Notes: generated by a model not told the origin, from the letters alone. Positions 7,917 to 17,376 are shown, counted from the stretch's first letter. The stretch is DNA of 64,000 nucleotides from Epilithonimonas hispanica (GCF_003385395.1 NZ_QNUG01000004.1:1-64000); one strand, 5' to 3'. Translations and numbers: made by a program.

Positions 7917-9248
7917 ATGATTTCCTTAAAGCTTAATTCAAAAAACGAGAAAATCCTTCAATTTCTATTGATTACAATTACTTATGGGATGATTATTTTC
8001 AGATTTTTATCGAACGAAAAAGGCCGTGTAAGTCCAGATTCTATACGATATATGAGACAATCTGCGATATTCCCAATCATAGATAACACGACTGCACCAT
8101 TGGGCTATCCGCTTTTCATCAAGTTTTTTACCTTTTTTGGGATAGATGATTTCTGGAGTAGCAAAGTTGTGGGACTTTTGGCTTATACTTTTATTTTAAT
8201 TTTTACTTACAAGAAGCAGTTTTTCTTCAAAGAACTGATGATTACGTCTGCATTGTTCAGTTTTGTGAGTATTTTTTCTTTTACAATGGCCGAAGCTTTG
8301 ACACTTCCTTTCGTCATATTATTACTCTTCACAGCTCATCAAATTATTGAAAACAAAATCAGCCCAAGACAGAGTATTTTTTATCTTACATTGTTATTGA
8401 TTCTTCTGATTAATGTCCGTTACAGCGCATTATTTTTCTGCGTCGGGAGCATTGTTTTTGGATTGATGAGCATAGGAAAAGATTATTGGAAATCGTTTGT
8501 TATTTCAGGAGTTTTAGGAATTGGTTTTTATGGACTTTATAAAATAACATTCATCGATTATTTTAACAAAGATTACATCAATTCGTTTTTGGAAATTGGC
8601 TTAAAACCTACCTCTCAATTATTATTAGAATTACTCCAAGGTTTGGCAACAACTTTTAATCCCTTCATTCATATTGCAGACCCAAATGGTGGAATTATCA
8701 ATTACCCAATTTATGGGATCGGTTTATTAACCATCATTCTAATGGTCTTTCTTTTTATTAAAATCAAACTTTCCGAGACCGAAAAATTCATTTTGATGGT
8801 TTCATTGGTCACCATTATTTTATCTTACTTTATTCAATATGTTTATTCTGTAAACCCTATTGATTATAGATTACTGGCGCCATTTTCTATTGGAGTTTGG
8901 ATGGTTTTCTTCAAAAAATTATTTTTAATATTAAGTGATACTACTTATGGTATTGCTTTTATGAGCTTAATGACAGGTTTTGTTTTTAGTTGGTTATCCA
9001 AAGGAGATTATCTTGAGAATAGAAAATCGATAACTCAATTTTTAGAAAATGAAAACATGATGGATGAAGAGCTTAAGTTCTTTGTAAAAGACCAAATGGA
9101 TAATGACGGACAAACTGCTGAATTAATCAGCACAGTGAATCCTAAAATACAGATCACCTTCAAACCATCTGACACATTGAAAAATAATACATTAACGCGG
9201 TATAAAGTAGAAAAGAAAATCAATATCAAAAAAAATAATTATCAATAA
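7917..9248 (+). CDS. Polytopic membrane protein, possible GT-C-type glycosyltransferase
   Basis: A 443-residue integral membrane protein with about ten hydrophobic segments, beginning near residue 15 (ILQFLLITITYGMIIF). After the first segment a loop carries VSPDSIRYMRQ and GYPLFIKFF; a first periplasmic loop with an acidic residue followed by further TM helices is the usual plan of GT-C mannosyl/arabinosyltransferases. No decisive motif is present, so the function stays open. The C-terminal tail of about 80 residues is hydrophilic and lysine-rich. It is transcribed alone, between a terminator and the small acidic-protein gene. Confidence 0.6.
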   Translation: MISLKLNSKNEKILQFLLITITYGMIIFRFLSNEKGRVSPDSIRYMRQSAIFPIIDNTTAPLGYPLFIKFFTFFGIDDFWSSKVVGLLAYTFILIFTYKKQFFFKELMITSALFSFVSIFSFTMAEALTLPFVILLLFTAHQIIENKISPRQSIFYLTLLLILLINVRYSALFFCVGSIVFGLMSIGKDYWKSFVISGVLGIGFYGLYKITFIDYFNKDYINSFLEIGLKPTSQLLLELLQGLATTFNPFIHIADPNGGIINYPIYGIGLLTIILMVFLFIKIKLSETEKFILMVSLVTIILSYFIQYVYSVNPIDYRLLAPFSIGVWMVFFKKLFLILSDTTYGIAFMSLMTGFVFSWLSKGDYLENRKSITQFLENENMMDEELKFFVKDQMDNDGQTAELISTVNPKIQITFKPSDTLKNNTLTRYKVEKKINIKKNNYQ

Positions 9249-9267
9249 TAGTTTTCGGGATTTTTTC

Positions 9268-9275
9268 TATCTTTG
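9268..9275 (+). promoter_or_regulatory. Promoter -7 element TATCTTTG
   Basis: TATCTTTG matches the Bacteroidota -7 consensus TAnnTTTG and lies 52 nt before the start of the small acidic protein. A clean -33 TTTG was not found. Confidence 0.5.
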
Positions 9276-9327
9276 AACCATAGAGTGATAGTCACAAATA
9301 CTCTGATTTATTTTAAAATTTTATATT

Positions 9328-9570
9328 ATGAAATTACCTAAGTTTTTATTAGCCGACAATTCTGATTTTCCAGAAGATCTTTTTGTAGTACACACAGAGT
9401 ACCCACGTTTCATCCTTAACGTAGAAGAAGAGGATGTAGAATGGTTGGATGACTTGGAAGGAGATGATGAAGAAACTGTAGCTAACGAGGCTACGAAAGT
9501 TGTAGAAGAAGCCTTCAAATGGTGTGATGAAGAACTTGCTAAGTACGAGGACGAGGAAGACGAAGAATAA
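9328..9570 (+). CDS. Small, very acidic conserved protein
   Basis: An 80-residue cytosolic protein with no signal peptide. It starts MKLPKFLLADNSDFPEDLFV and its second half is dominated by Asp and Glu, ending in a run of acidic residues (KYEDEEDEE). I recall proteins of this kind as widespread hypothetical proteins in Flavobacteriia, but no function is known to me. It has its own -7 element upstream and a strong terminator directly after the stop codon, so it is likely well expressed and monocistronic. Confidence 0.8.
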   Translation: MKLPKFLLADNSDFPEDLFVVHTEYPRFILNVEEEDVEWLDDLEGDDEETVANEATKVVEEAFKWCDEELAKYEDEEDEE

Positions 9571-9571
9571 A

Positions 9572-9605
9572 AAAAAAGGAACTCAAAATTGAGTTCCTTT
9601 TTTTA
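9572..9605. terminator. Bidirectional terminator
   Basis: The stem AAAGGAACTCAA / TTGAGTTCCTTT is flanked by A-run and T-run. It serves the convergent pair formed by the acidic protein (+) and the META lipoprotein (-). Confidence 0.88.
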
Positions 9606-9624
9606 TGGGTTTATTTTTAAATTA

Positions 9625-10026
9625 TTATTGTTTATTAAACTTCAACAATAGTAGATTGTCTTTGTAAAGTTCCAATGTTGTTTCTGTAACAACGTACTTG
9701 TTCACTTCTGGCAAAACGCTGAGATAGCTAGTTTCTGCGGTCATATTTTTACACATTTTTCTTGTAGAACCAATATTTTTTGTAGAAAAATTACCCGCAG
9801 ATGTATCTATTATAACTTCGGAAAAATAGTTGTTGCAACCTGCATTTCCAGAAATTTTGTTCTGCTCAATCAATAATGTTGGTTTGTTGGCAACATCATC
9901 TGCTAAAACCCATTGCGTTCCCGTAACCGTAGCCTGATGTTTTCCAATTTTGGATGTATTTCCTAATCTGCTTGTACAAGAAGCAACTGTGAGAGCCACT
10001 ATGGTTGTTAAAAAAAGCTTTTTCAT
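9625..10026 (-). CDS. META (HslJ-like) domain lipoprotein
   Basis: A 133-residue lipoprotein. The signal peptide ends in a lipobox with Cys17 (TVASC), so it is probably lipid-anchored and outside the cytoplasm. The mature part carries a META domain: TGTQWVLADD, then ISGNAGCNNYFSEV and the STRKMC segment, as in HslJ. META proteins are linked to heat shock, motility or antibiotic tolerance in some bacteria, but their biochemical role is unknown. On the minus strand a TATCTTTG element at 10048-10055 lies 21 nt before the start codon. Confidence 0.88.
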   Translation of the reverse strand: MKKLFLTTIVALTVASCTSRLGNTSKIGKHQATVTGTQWVLADDVANKPTLLIEQNKISGNAGCNNYFSEVIIDTSAGNFSTKNIGSTRKMCKNMTAETSYLSVLPEVNKYVVTETTLELYKDNLLLLKFNKQ

Positions 10027-10204
10027 TTTTTTTAATAATTACTTTTTCAAAGATAAGATTTTATTCCTTAACATAATATTCATACAGATTAGACTTAAAA
10101 AAGTAAATATAAAGAGTTAATACTAATTTCGCATTAATGAAAACAAAATCTATCAATTAATAAATTAATAATGAACAACTTAGCATTTTTAATTTTTAAT
10201 AACT

Positions 10205-10212
10205 TACTTTTG
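10205..10212 (+). promoter_or_regulatory. Promoter -7 element TACTTTTG
   Basis: TACTTTTG fits TAnnTTTG and lies 21 nt before the ATG of the J-domain/KTSC gene. Confidence 0.5.
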
Positions 10213-10233
10213 CGCCCGATAAAGAATTAGATT

Positions 10234-10680
10234 ATGAAAAAAATAGGAGAATTCCGCAAGCTTCTTGGTATTGATAAAACTGCAACTTTGAAGGATTTGA
10301 AGACTATTTATAGAAATACAATGAAGGACACACATCCTGATAAATTTGTAAATAACGAAGCTGGAAAACTGGAAGCTGAAGAAAAAAGCAAATCTGTAAT
10401 AGAAGCTTATCATTTTCTTGTTAGCATCCACGAGGAAACTCAGGAAAAATATAAAGAAGAATACACAGAAACTATTACCAATTCTATTATTCAGGATTTT
10501 TATCTGGAGAAATCGATTTTGACTGTTCAGCACTTGAATGGACAAATGTTCGAATATATCGGTGTTCCAAGAAATACTTACATCAAAATGGTTAACTCAG
10601 ATTCACCAAGTCGTTTCGCAAGAAGACACATCTATGGTAATTTCATTTACAGAAAGTCTGGCGAGGCAATGGCCGATTAA
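10234..10680 (+). CDS. J-domain protein with C-terminal KTSC domain
   Basis: A 148-residue cytosolic protein. Residues 7-70 form a J-domain with the DnaK-stimulating HPD triad at residues 34-36 (DTHPDKF). Residues 93-148 look like a KTSC domain, with the F-x-Y-x-x-V-P pattern (MFEYIGVPRNTY) followed by a small-residue stretch and HIYGNFIYRK. It should recruit Hsp70 (DnaK) to a target chosen by the KTSC part, whose ligand is unknown. There is no Gly/Phe region or zinc finger, so it is not a general DnaJ. It is monocistronic, with a terminator after it. Confidence 0.82.
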   Translation: MKKIGEFRKLLGIDKTATLKDLKTIYRNTMKDTHPDKFVNNEAGKLEAEEKSKSVIEAYHFLVSIHEETQEKYKEEYTETITNSIIQDFYLEKSILTVQHLNGQMFEYIGVPRNTYIKMVNSDSPSRFARRHIYGNFIYRKSGEAMAD

Positions 10681-10702
10681 TCTTTCTATTTTAAAATATA
10701 TT

Positions 10703-10735
10703 GAGGCTTTCAGATTTTTCTGAGAGTCTTTTTTA
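10703..10735 (+). terminator. Intrinsic terminator
   Basis: The stem AGGCTTTCAG / CTGAGAGTCT (with G-U pairs) is followed by a T-run. It ends the J-domain/KTSC transcript. Confidence 0.7.
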
Positions 10736-10747
10736 TTTATATCCTTC

Positions 10748-10940
10748 AAAGCCTGTTTAAATTTGTTTCGAAAACCACAAAAGTCACAAAGTTTTAATTT
10801 CCCTTAAGTTTATCAAAGTTCAAATAAGGATAATGGCTTCAAATGTTAGCTTTTTTGCTCTCTGAAAGATTTTCTTTTTTTGATTTTTCTTTTGTGACTT
10901 TGTGACTAAATATTTTTCATAATTTTTAAACAAACTCTAA
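10748..10940. repeat. Long hairpin repeat (GAGCCTGTTTAAA / AACCACA family), copy 2
   Basis: The left arm has AAGCCTGTTTAAATTTG and AACCACAAAAGTCACAAAG. The right arm has CTTTTGTGACTTTGTGACT and ends TTTAAACAAACTCT. The plan is the same as at 4186-4372, but the inner arms read ACAAAAG instead of ACATAG. With the two terminators it fills the 322-bp gap between the convergent J-domain and RND genes; no ORF is seen there. Confidence 0.78.
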
Positions 10941-10948
10941 ATTAAAAA

Positions 10949-10983
10949 CAAAAAAACCGCATCAAAAAATTGATACGGTTTCA
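10949..10983 (-). terminator. Terminator of the efflux operon
   Basis: On the minus strand AAACCGTATCA / TGATGCGGTTT forms a stem followed by a T-run. It lies just after the stop codon of the RND pump gene. Confidence 0.85.
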
Positions 10984-11002
10984 AGGTTAAATTAAATTGA
11001 GA

Positions 11003-14000
11003 TTAATCTACGTGTTTAGGCGTAAATCCGTCTTCACTTAGTTCTCTGTGCTCATATTCTGCTTTCATTTCTGCGTCATAATCTACTTTTTCATCTTTAC
11101 CCATTCTTCTCAACATTGAATCGAATAAAGAGTACACTACCGGTACGATAATCAAGGTTAGGAATAATGATGATGTCAAACCACCGATGATTACCCAAGC
11201 CAATCCGTTGTTCATCTCCGCTCCTGCTCCTTTTGCAATCGCAATTGGAATCATACCGAAAATCATCGCAATGGTTGTCATCAAAATCGGACGAAGACGG
11301 GCGTGGTTGGCCTGAATCAAAGCGTCGTGCGTGGTAGCTCCGGCGGCTTTTCTCATATTAGCAAAATCGACAATCATAATCGCGTTCTTCGCTACCAAAC
11401 CAATCAACATAATCATACCGAGCATTGTAAAGATGTTTAATGAGTTTCCTGTAATTGCCAGGATCACCATTACCCCAATCAATGCCAATGGAATTGAGAA
11501 TAATACTACAAATGGATAAACAAACGAGTCATATAAGGAAACCATTACCAAATAAACCAATACGATAGCCGCCAATAATGCGATTCCTAAAGTACCGAAA
11601 CCTTCGGTCTGGTTTTCCATATCACCACTCCAGATATAGCTTACACCAGCTGGTTTTGTTTTTTCATTATCCATAAACTGCGCTGCCCATTCGTTGGCTA
11701 CATCACCCACAGGACGACCTACAACTTTAGATTTTACTTTTACAGAAGGTGCTTTGTCTCTACGTTCTAGCAAACTTGGTCCAGATCCCATTTTCACTTC
11801 AGCGAATTGACTTAATCTGATTTGTTCACCTTGAGGATTGGTAAACATCATGTTTCTAACATCATCAATAGACTGTCTGTTGGCATCACCAAAACGGATA
11901 TTGATGTCATATTCATATTCTCCGGCTCTGAATTTTCCATCTGTATTTCCACTGAATGCTGTTTGCATCGTTTGCCCTACACTGGAAAGATTTAAGCCTA
12001 AAGAAGCCATTTTATCTCTATCAATATTCACCTGAACTTCCGGACTTCCTGAGTCAGTTGACAATTCTGCATCTACAGAACCAGGCACTTTTTTAAGTAA
12101 TTCTAGGATTCTATTCGCTTCTTTGTTTGCAGTTTCGTTATCTTGAGCTGTTACAACCATTTCGATTGGTGCATTATCTGCTCCCATTAATCCGATTGGT
12201 GCTGTTTTAAACTCAACTCCGGTGAATTTTTCTTCAAGAGCTCTTTTGATTTTAGCCGATTTGATATCTGTACTTTCGTTACGTTCAGATTTATCCACTA
12301 AGATTACCTGAATCTCGGATTGATACAAAGTAGCCTGCGCACCACCAAAACCTGTGGACTGCTGACCAACTGTTGTAATCATATCCACTACATCTTTATC
12401 TTCTCTCAGATATTTTTCAACCGCAAGAGTTACTTGGTTGGTTTTTTCTACAGAAGCATCTTTTGGTAATTCCATCTGAACAAGAAACTGTCCTCTATCT
12501 ATTTTAGGTAAGAATTCTCCTCCAATGAATCCAAATGCTACCAACATAAAGGAAGAAATTAAAATCATAAACGTTACAATAACAGTCATTATTCTTCTTA
12601 ATGTTGATTTCAAACACCATTCTAAGATTCCACTAATCCAGTGTGTAAATTTTTCCAATTGTTTTTCGAACCAAAGAATAAATTTCTCAAATGGATTTTT
12701 CCCGGTCAAATGCACCAGTTTTCCAAATCTTGATGACAACCAAGGAATAATTGTAAATGATGCCAACAATGATAGTAATGTTGCAATAACCACGGTTACA
12801 CAGAACTGCGTTAAAATATCAGAAACCAATCCAGAACTCATTGCAATTGGTAAGAATACCACCACGATTACCATGGTAATTGCTGTTACAGTAAATCCAA
12901 TCTCCGAAGCTCCGTCATAGGCTGCACGGATTCTGCTTTTCCCCATCTCCATATGACGGTAAACGTTTTCCAAAACCACAATCGCATCATCCACAAGAAT
13001 ACCTACAACGAGTGAAAGTCCCAATAAACTCATCAAGTTTAAGGTATATCCCATCAAGTACATCCCAATCACCGTTGCAATCAACGAAACAGGAATCGAA
13101 ACCATTACAATAAAGGCATTTCTGATGTTGTGAAGGAACAATAACATTACTATAGCAACCAAAATAATCGCCAAGAATAAATCGAATATTACATGGTTTG
13201 CAGCTTCTAAAGTAAATTCTGTTGTATCATCTACAATATTAATTTTAACACCTTGAGCTTTATAACTGTTCTGAACCGTACCAATTGTCTCCTGCACCAA
13301 TTCTGAAACCGAAACCGCATTGGCATCAGATTGTTTTTTAATCTGCATCAAAATAGTAGACTTCTGGTTGAATCTTGCTACTTTTTCTACATCTTTCTGA
13401 GTATCAAAAACCGTTGCAATATCGGACAAACGAACCTGCGCTCCGTCTTTGTTAGAAACTACAAGATTGTTCATCTCTGCAACATCTTTGTATTTCCCAG
13501 AAAGTCTGATAGTAGAACGAGAAGTTCTGGTCTTTAAGGCGCCTGTCGGGAAATCTAGGTTGGAAGAAAGAATCGCCTGTTGTACATCTGCAATGGCAAG
13601 ACCATAGCCTTGCATCTTCTTTTCATCCAAACTTACTTGAATTTCTCTTTCCTGTCCGCCTACGAGATCAACTTCTGCAACACCATTTACACGAGAAAAG
13701 ATAGGCTCTATTTTTTTATCTAAAAGGTCGTAAAGATCTTTGTTATTCAACTTATCACTGGTGATACTTAAGGTCATGATTGGTAGATCGTCCAATGAGA
13801 ATTTCTGCAACGAAGGCGGATCTGCATCATCTGGAAGATCTGCTAAAATAGCATTTACCTTTCTTTGCGCATCATTCAACGCATAGTTTACATCGGCTCC
13901 TGTGTTCAAAGTTACGGAGATCACGGATAAACTTTCGTAAGAAGATGACTCTACTTTCTTCACGTTTTCCAAAGAACCAACCGCATCCTCAATTTTTCTG

Positions 14001-14191
14001 GTTACCGAAGTTTCTACCTCACTTGGCGAAGCTCCGGGATATACCGTAGAAATAGTTACAACATTGGTTTCAAACTTCGGGATCAACTCGTACCCCATCA
14101 TAGAGTAACTCAACAAACCACCCAATGTCAGAATCGTAAATAATACGATAACGAGCGATGGTCTTTTAATGGATATTTCTGCTAACTTCAT
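11003..14191 (-). CDS. RND (HAE1/AcrB-type) multidrug efflux pump
   Basis: A 1062-residue inner-membrane proton-driven transporter, the energised part of a tripartite efflux system. The N-terminal helix is followed by a large periplasmic porter domain. The proton-relay residues are in place: paired Asp in ILVDDAIVVLENV (TM4) and Lys in LVAKNAIMIVDFA (TM10). A second porter domain and six more helices follow, giving the usual duplicated 12-TM plan and full length. Its start is 7 bp after the adaptor stop codon. With the preceding adaptor, TolC and TetR genes it makes a self-regulated operon. Substrates could be drugs, detergents or dyes; metal-type CusA features are absent. Confidence 0.93.
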   Translation of the reverse strand: MKLAEISIKRPSLVIVLFTILTLGGLLSYSMMGYELIPKFETNVVTISTVYPGASPSEVETSVTRKIEDAVGSLENVKKVESSSYESLSVISVTLNTGADVNYALNDAQRKVNAILADLPDDADPPSLQKFSLDDLPIMTLSITSDKLNNKDLYDLLDKKIEPIFSRVNGVAEVDLVGGQEREIQVSLDEKKMQGYGLAIADVQQAILSSNLDFPTGALKTRTSRSTIRLSGKYKDVAEMNNLVVSNKDGAQVRLSDIATVFDTQKDVEKVARFNQKSTILMQIKKQSDANAVSVSELVQETIGTVQNSYKAQGVKINIVDDTTEFTLEAANHVIFDLFLAIILVAIVMLLFLHNIRNAFIVMVSIPVSLIATVIGMYLMGYTLNLMSLLGLSLVVGILVDDAIVVLENVYRHMEMGKSRIRAAYDGASEIGFTVTAITMVIVVVFLPIAMSSGLVSDILTQFCVTVVIATLLSLLASFTIIPWLSSRFGKLVHLTGKNPFEKFILWFEKQLEKFTHWISGILEWCLKSTLRRIMTVIVTFMILISSFMLVAFGFIGGEFLPKIDRGQFLVQMELPKDASVEKTNQVTLAVEKYLREDKDVVDMITTVGQQSTGFGGAQATLYQSEIQVILVDKSERNESTDIKSAKIKRALEEKFTGVEFKTAPIGLMGADNAPIEMVVTAQDNETANKEANRILELLKKVPGSVDAELSTDSGSPEVQVNIDRDKMASLGLNLSSVGQTMQTAFSGNTDGKFRAGEYEYDINIRFGDANRQSIDDVRNMMFTNPQGEQIRLSQFAEVKMGSGPSLLERRDKAPSVKVKSKVVGRPVGDVANEWAAQFMDNEKTKPAGVSYIWSGDMENQTEGFGTLGIALLAAIVLVYLVMVSLYDSFVYPFVVLFSIPLALIGVMVILAITGNSLNIFTMLGMIMLIGLVAKNAIMIVDFANMRKAAGATTHDALIQANHARLRPILMTTIAMIFGMIPIAIAKGAGAEMNNGLAWVIIGGLTSSLFLTLIIVPVVYSLFDSMLRRMGKDEKVDYDAEMKAEYEHRELSEDGFTPKHVD

Positions 14192-14198
14192 CTTCTGC

Positions 14199-15260
14199 TT
14201 ACTTTACGATATTGATTTTTGAACCGTTGTCTAGGTTGATTTGTCCACTGGTAATGACTTGCTCACCACCGTTAAGTCCGCTTAGAATTTGGACTTTATT
14301 ACCATAAACTTTTCCGGTTTGAACTTTAATTAATTTTGCAGTTCCGTTGCTCACAACAAATAATTGTCCTGAGCTAACTCCATTTACGAAAGCTTCTGCA
14401 GGAACAGTTAACATATTTTGAGTTTCAGCACCATGATTGGTTTTGAAGACTGCTGTTGCGTACATACCGGCTTTTAGGTTTCCTCTGTTTTGAACTTCGA
14501 TTTCTACTGGAAAATTAAGAGAAGCATCACTTTTAGGCGCAATGAAAGTAATTCTACCAGCAAAAGATTCTTCTGGTAAAACATTAACATTGATGTTTAC
14601 TGTTTGCCCTATTTGGATTCTTCCCACCTGGCTTTCATCAACTAAAACAGACAATTTCAAAGAATTGATATTAACGATTTCAAACAGCGCTGTTCCAGGA
14701 GAAACCACCATTCCCGGCTCCACCATTTTTTTGTTAATCGTTCCACTGATTCCTGCTCTTACGCTGGTATCATTTACTCTTACGCCTTGTGCTCTCAATG
14801 CAGCCTGAGCGTTTTTCAGTTGTAATCTTGAATTATCAAGCTGTTGTTTTGTAACACCACCTGTTTTATATGCGTTTTCATAACGCTGGTTATCAATAAT
14901 GGCATTCTGCAAATTATTCTGAGCCTGGGTCACATCCACTTCTATTGCATCTCTTTTGATGGTTGCCAAAACTTGTCCTGCTCCAACTCTAGAACCTTCT
15001 TTTACCAAAACGTTCACAATACGACCAGAAATTTCTGAAGATTGCTTGGACTCTTGTTTTGGGATAAATGTTCCGTTGGCTGAATAATCTGTATCGATAT
15101 TTTCACGAGAAGCGGTAATCACGTTAACATTAATTTTGTCAACCTGCTTTGCAACTTCTTTTACTTCAGTTTCCTGTTTTTTCTTGTTGTCAGTAATTTT
15201 CCAAGCAGCCAAACCTATTAGAACAGCTGCAACGATGATATATATTAAAGTTTTTTTCAT
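14199..15260 (-). CDS. RND efflux periplasmic adaptor (HlyD/MFP family)
   Basis: A 353-residue membrane-fusion protein that bridges the RND pump and the TolC channel. It starts with an uncleaved anchor or signal helix (LIYIIVAAVLIGLAAW), followed by half of a lipoyl domain (SGRIVNVLVKEGSRVGAGQVLATI), an alpha-hairpin rich in Gln/Asn/Ala, the second lipoyl half (VRAGISGTINKKMVEPGMVV), and beta-barrel and membrane-proximal domains. No lipobox cysteine is seen. It sits 7 bp upstream of the pump gene and 78 bp downstream of tolC. Confidence 0.92.
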   Translation of the reverse strand: MKKTLIYIIVAAVLIGLAAWKITDNKKKQETEVKEVAKQVDKINVNVITASRENIDTDYSANGTFIPKQESKQSSEISGRIVNVLVKEGSRVGAGQVLATIKRDAIEVDVTQAQNNLQNAIIDNQRYENAYKTGGVTKQQLDNSRLQLKNAQAALRAQGVRVNDTSVRAGISGTINKKMVEPGMVVSPGTALFEIVNINSLKLSVLVDESQVGRIQIGQTVNINVNVLPEESFAGRITFIAPKSDASLNFPVEIEVQNRGNLKAGMYATAVFKTNHGAETQNMLTVPAEAFVNGVSSGQLFVVSNGTAKLIKVQTGKVYGNKVQILSGLNGGEQVITSGQINLDNGSKINIVK

Positions 15261-15338
15261 TTGATATAATTTATTTTTTTAATGACAAATGGAATCTATA
15301 AGATTTCATTTGTAATTTATTTTTTGTCAATTGAGATA

Positions 15339-16691
15339 TTATGGATTTTGTAAAGTATTAAGTTCACCTTTCGCTTTTATCAACTTGATTTCAGCTTGTT
15401 TGTAATCTAATAATGCTGTTGTATAATTCTGTTTGGCATCTGTAAGTGCATTTTCAGAATCAAGAACTTCTGTTAAAGTTGCCAATCCATATTGATAATT
15501 AGCTTGTGTATCTTTTTGTACTTTTTCAGCCAAAGACATATTATTCTTCATACTTTCTATATTGATAATAGAATTTTCCATATTAGCAATCGAATTTTTG
15601 TAATCTAAACTCAAGCTCAACTGCGTACTTTGAATATCCTGTTCAAGATCTAAAATATCAATTTCTGCCTGCTGAATCTTTGATTTGGTAGCGCCACCAG
15701 TAAAAATCGGAATATTGATATTCAAACCAACCGCTGAATAGTCACTCCAAAGAACGCCATTATTCAATCCATTTGTTAAAGGAAATTTCTTACCCATTCC
15801 TGCCCATCCATAGTTTGCAGTCAATCCAACCGTTGGATAGAGATAAGCTTCTGTAGCTTTTAGATTATACTGAAGAAGTTCTTTGTTTTTATTAAGAACT
15901 TTAATTTCTGTACGATCATCCAAATTCACATTACCAGCAATCAATTCTGGTCTTGGCTCGATAGATTTTTCTTCCAACTCGATAGGTTTATCAATCGGAA
16001 CACCCATATAAAACTTCAAAGAATTTTTAGAGAGTTCAACAGCATTCACCAATTGCTGTCTGCTTGCACTGATATTAGTTAATTGTACATTGGTTCTATC
16101 CAGATCAATTCCTTTTGCCAAACCATTATCTACTAAGCTTTTGATAACATTTCTAACTTTTTCTGTGTTAGCATAACTTACATTCAAAGTTTTAAGATTC
16201 TCTTCCTGAACAAAAACCTGATAATAAGCAGTTGCTACATTTTCAATAATCTGCTCATTGGAAAGTTGTGCATTGAGAACATAAAACTCTCTTGTAGATT
16301 TGGCTGCTTTAAGACCGGTAAAAACTCTTTGATCAAAAATAGCTTGGTTCAATGTTACCACAGCCTGAGACGCCCAAGGTTGACCCAATTGTGCTCTAAT
16401 TCTTTCACCTCCAAATTCCAAAAGTGATTCTTGGATGATTGGATTATATGTCAAGCCTGCAGTAGCACTTATCTGTGGCAAAGCACCAGCTCTAGCTTCG
16501 GCAATTTTATATTCAGCTTTTTTAACTTGTAAATCAGCTTTTTTGGCTTCAGCTTTATTTTGCAAAGCTTGTTTGATTGCTTCTTGCAAAGAAATCTGTT
16601 GCTGTGCAAATGCAGAAGAAGAGCCGAAAATCATAAATGCTGCAGCTATCCCAAACTTGAGGCGATTTGCAGTTTTAAGTTTTCTATTCAT
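15339..16691 (-). CDS. TolC-family outer membrane efflux channel
   Basis: A 450-residue outer-membrane channel protein. A signal peptide ending near FGSSSAFAQQ is followed by two structurally repeated outer-membrane-efflux (OEP) halves. The helices are rich in Ala, Gln, Asn and Lys with heptad character, for example ALQNKAEAKKADLQVKKAEYKIAEA near residues 40-64 and the equivalent LTDAKQNYTTALLDYKQAE near the C-terminus. It completes the tripartite system with the adaptor and RND pump encoded downstream. Confidence 0.92.
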   Translation of the reverse strand: MNRKLKTANRLKFGIAAAFMIFGSSSAFAQQQISLQEAIKQALQNKAEAKKADLQVKKAEYKIAEARAGALPQISATAGLTYNPIIQESLLEFGGERIRAQLGQPWASQAVVTLNQAIFDQRVFTGLKAAKSTREFYVLNAQLSNEQIIENVATAYYQVFVQEENLKTLNVSYANTEKVRNVIKSLVDNGLAKGIDLDRTNVQLTNISASRQQLVNAVELSKNSLKFYMGVPIDKPIELEEKSIEPRPELIAGNVNLDDRTEIKVLNKNKELLQYNLKATEAYLYPTVGLTANYGWAGMGKKFPLTNGLNNGVLWSDYSAVGLNINIPIFTGGATKSKIQQAEIDILDLEQDIQSTQLSLSLDYKNSIANMENSIINIESMKNNMSLAEKVQKDTQANYQYGLATLTEVLDSENALTDAKQNYTTALLDYKQAEIKLIKAKGELNTLQNP

Positions 16692-16782
16692 AATTTATTA
16701 CTTCGTTTATTTTTAATTTTTCTTTTATAACTCTTTACTCCTAAAGGACGATTCATTTTTTAAAATACTTTAGGATTTTTTT

Positions 16783-17376
16783 TTAATTTTTAAAAAGCAT
16801 ATTAAGAATGATATCTTTTCTTTCAGAAATTAATCTATCAAATTCCTCATCACTTATCATCATATTATCTTTTATTAGAGGTCTTGCTGCGCTAGGAAAA
16901 ACAAGAAGAGAAATCATATTAAATAAAAACTGAACAGGTTCAATTTTTTCAATATTTCCAAGACCCATCTCTACTTCAATATCTTTATAAAGATTTTGTA
17001 AATCTTCTGATTGGATATCCTTTTTCTGACAACTTCCTTTATTAATCTGAGAAATAATATAGGTTTCAAGATATGGATACTGAAGACTTGTAGATAAGCT
17101 ACCCTCTATAAATTGTGTGATTTTTTCTTTAAATGGTAAATCAGACCTCATAATAATTTCTGATTTTTCTTTTTCCACTCTTTGCGCATCCTCAAAAACA
17201 ATCTGAATTAGATTATCCCTAGATCTGAAATAATAATTAATCAATGTCCTATTGACACCTGCTTCATCCGCAATCTCTTGTGTTGTAGCATCAAATCGTC
17301 CTTGAACAAAGAAAAGGTTCTTAGCCGTTTCCTTTATTAACTCTTGCATTTGATCTTTTTTTTCTTGTTTCGACAT
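16783..17376 (-). CDS. TetR/AcrR-family repressor of the efflux operon
   Basis: A 197-residue regulator. The N-terminal helix-turn-helix is typical: TTQEIADEAGVNRTLINYYF at about residues 26-45, then SRDNLIQIVFED. The C-terminal ligand domain is variable and its inducer is unknown. It is the first gene of the operon, 91 bp before tolC, which implies autoregulation. An inverted repeat (17381-17395 and 17423-17437) flanks and overlaps the operon promoter and is the likely operator. Confidence 0.9.
   Translation of the reverse strand: MSKQEKKDQMQELIKETAKNLFFVQGRFDATTQEIADEAGVNRTLINYYFRSRDNLIQIVFEDAQRVEKEKSEIIMRSDLPFKEKITQFIEGSLSTSLQYPYLETYIISQINKGSCQKKDIQSEDLQNLYKDIEVEMGLGNIEKIEPVQFLFNMISLLVFPSAARPLIKDNMMISDEEFDRLISERKDIILNMLFKN

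Noticed and set aside
16783-17376. Defence-system or phage-related reading of the tetR-led cluster.
   Set aside because: All four genes fit an ordinary tripartite RND efflux operon.
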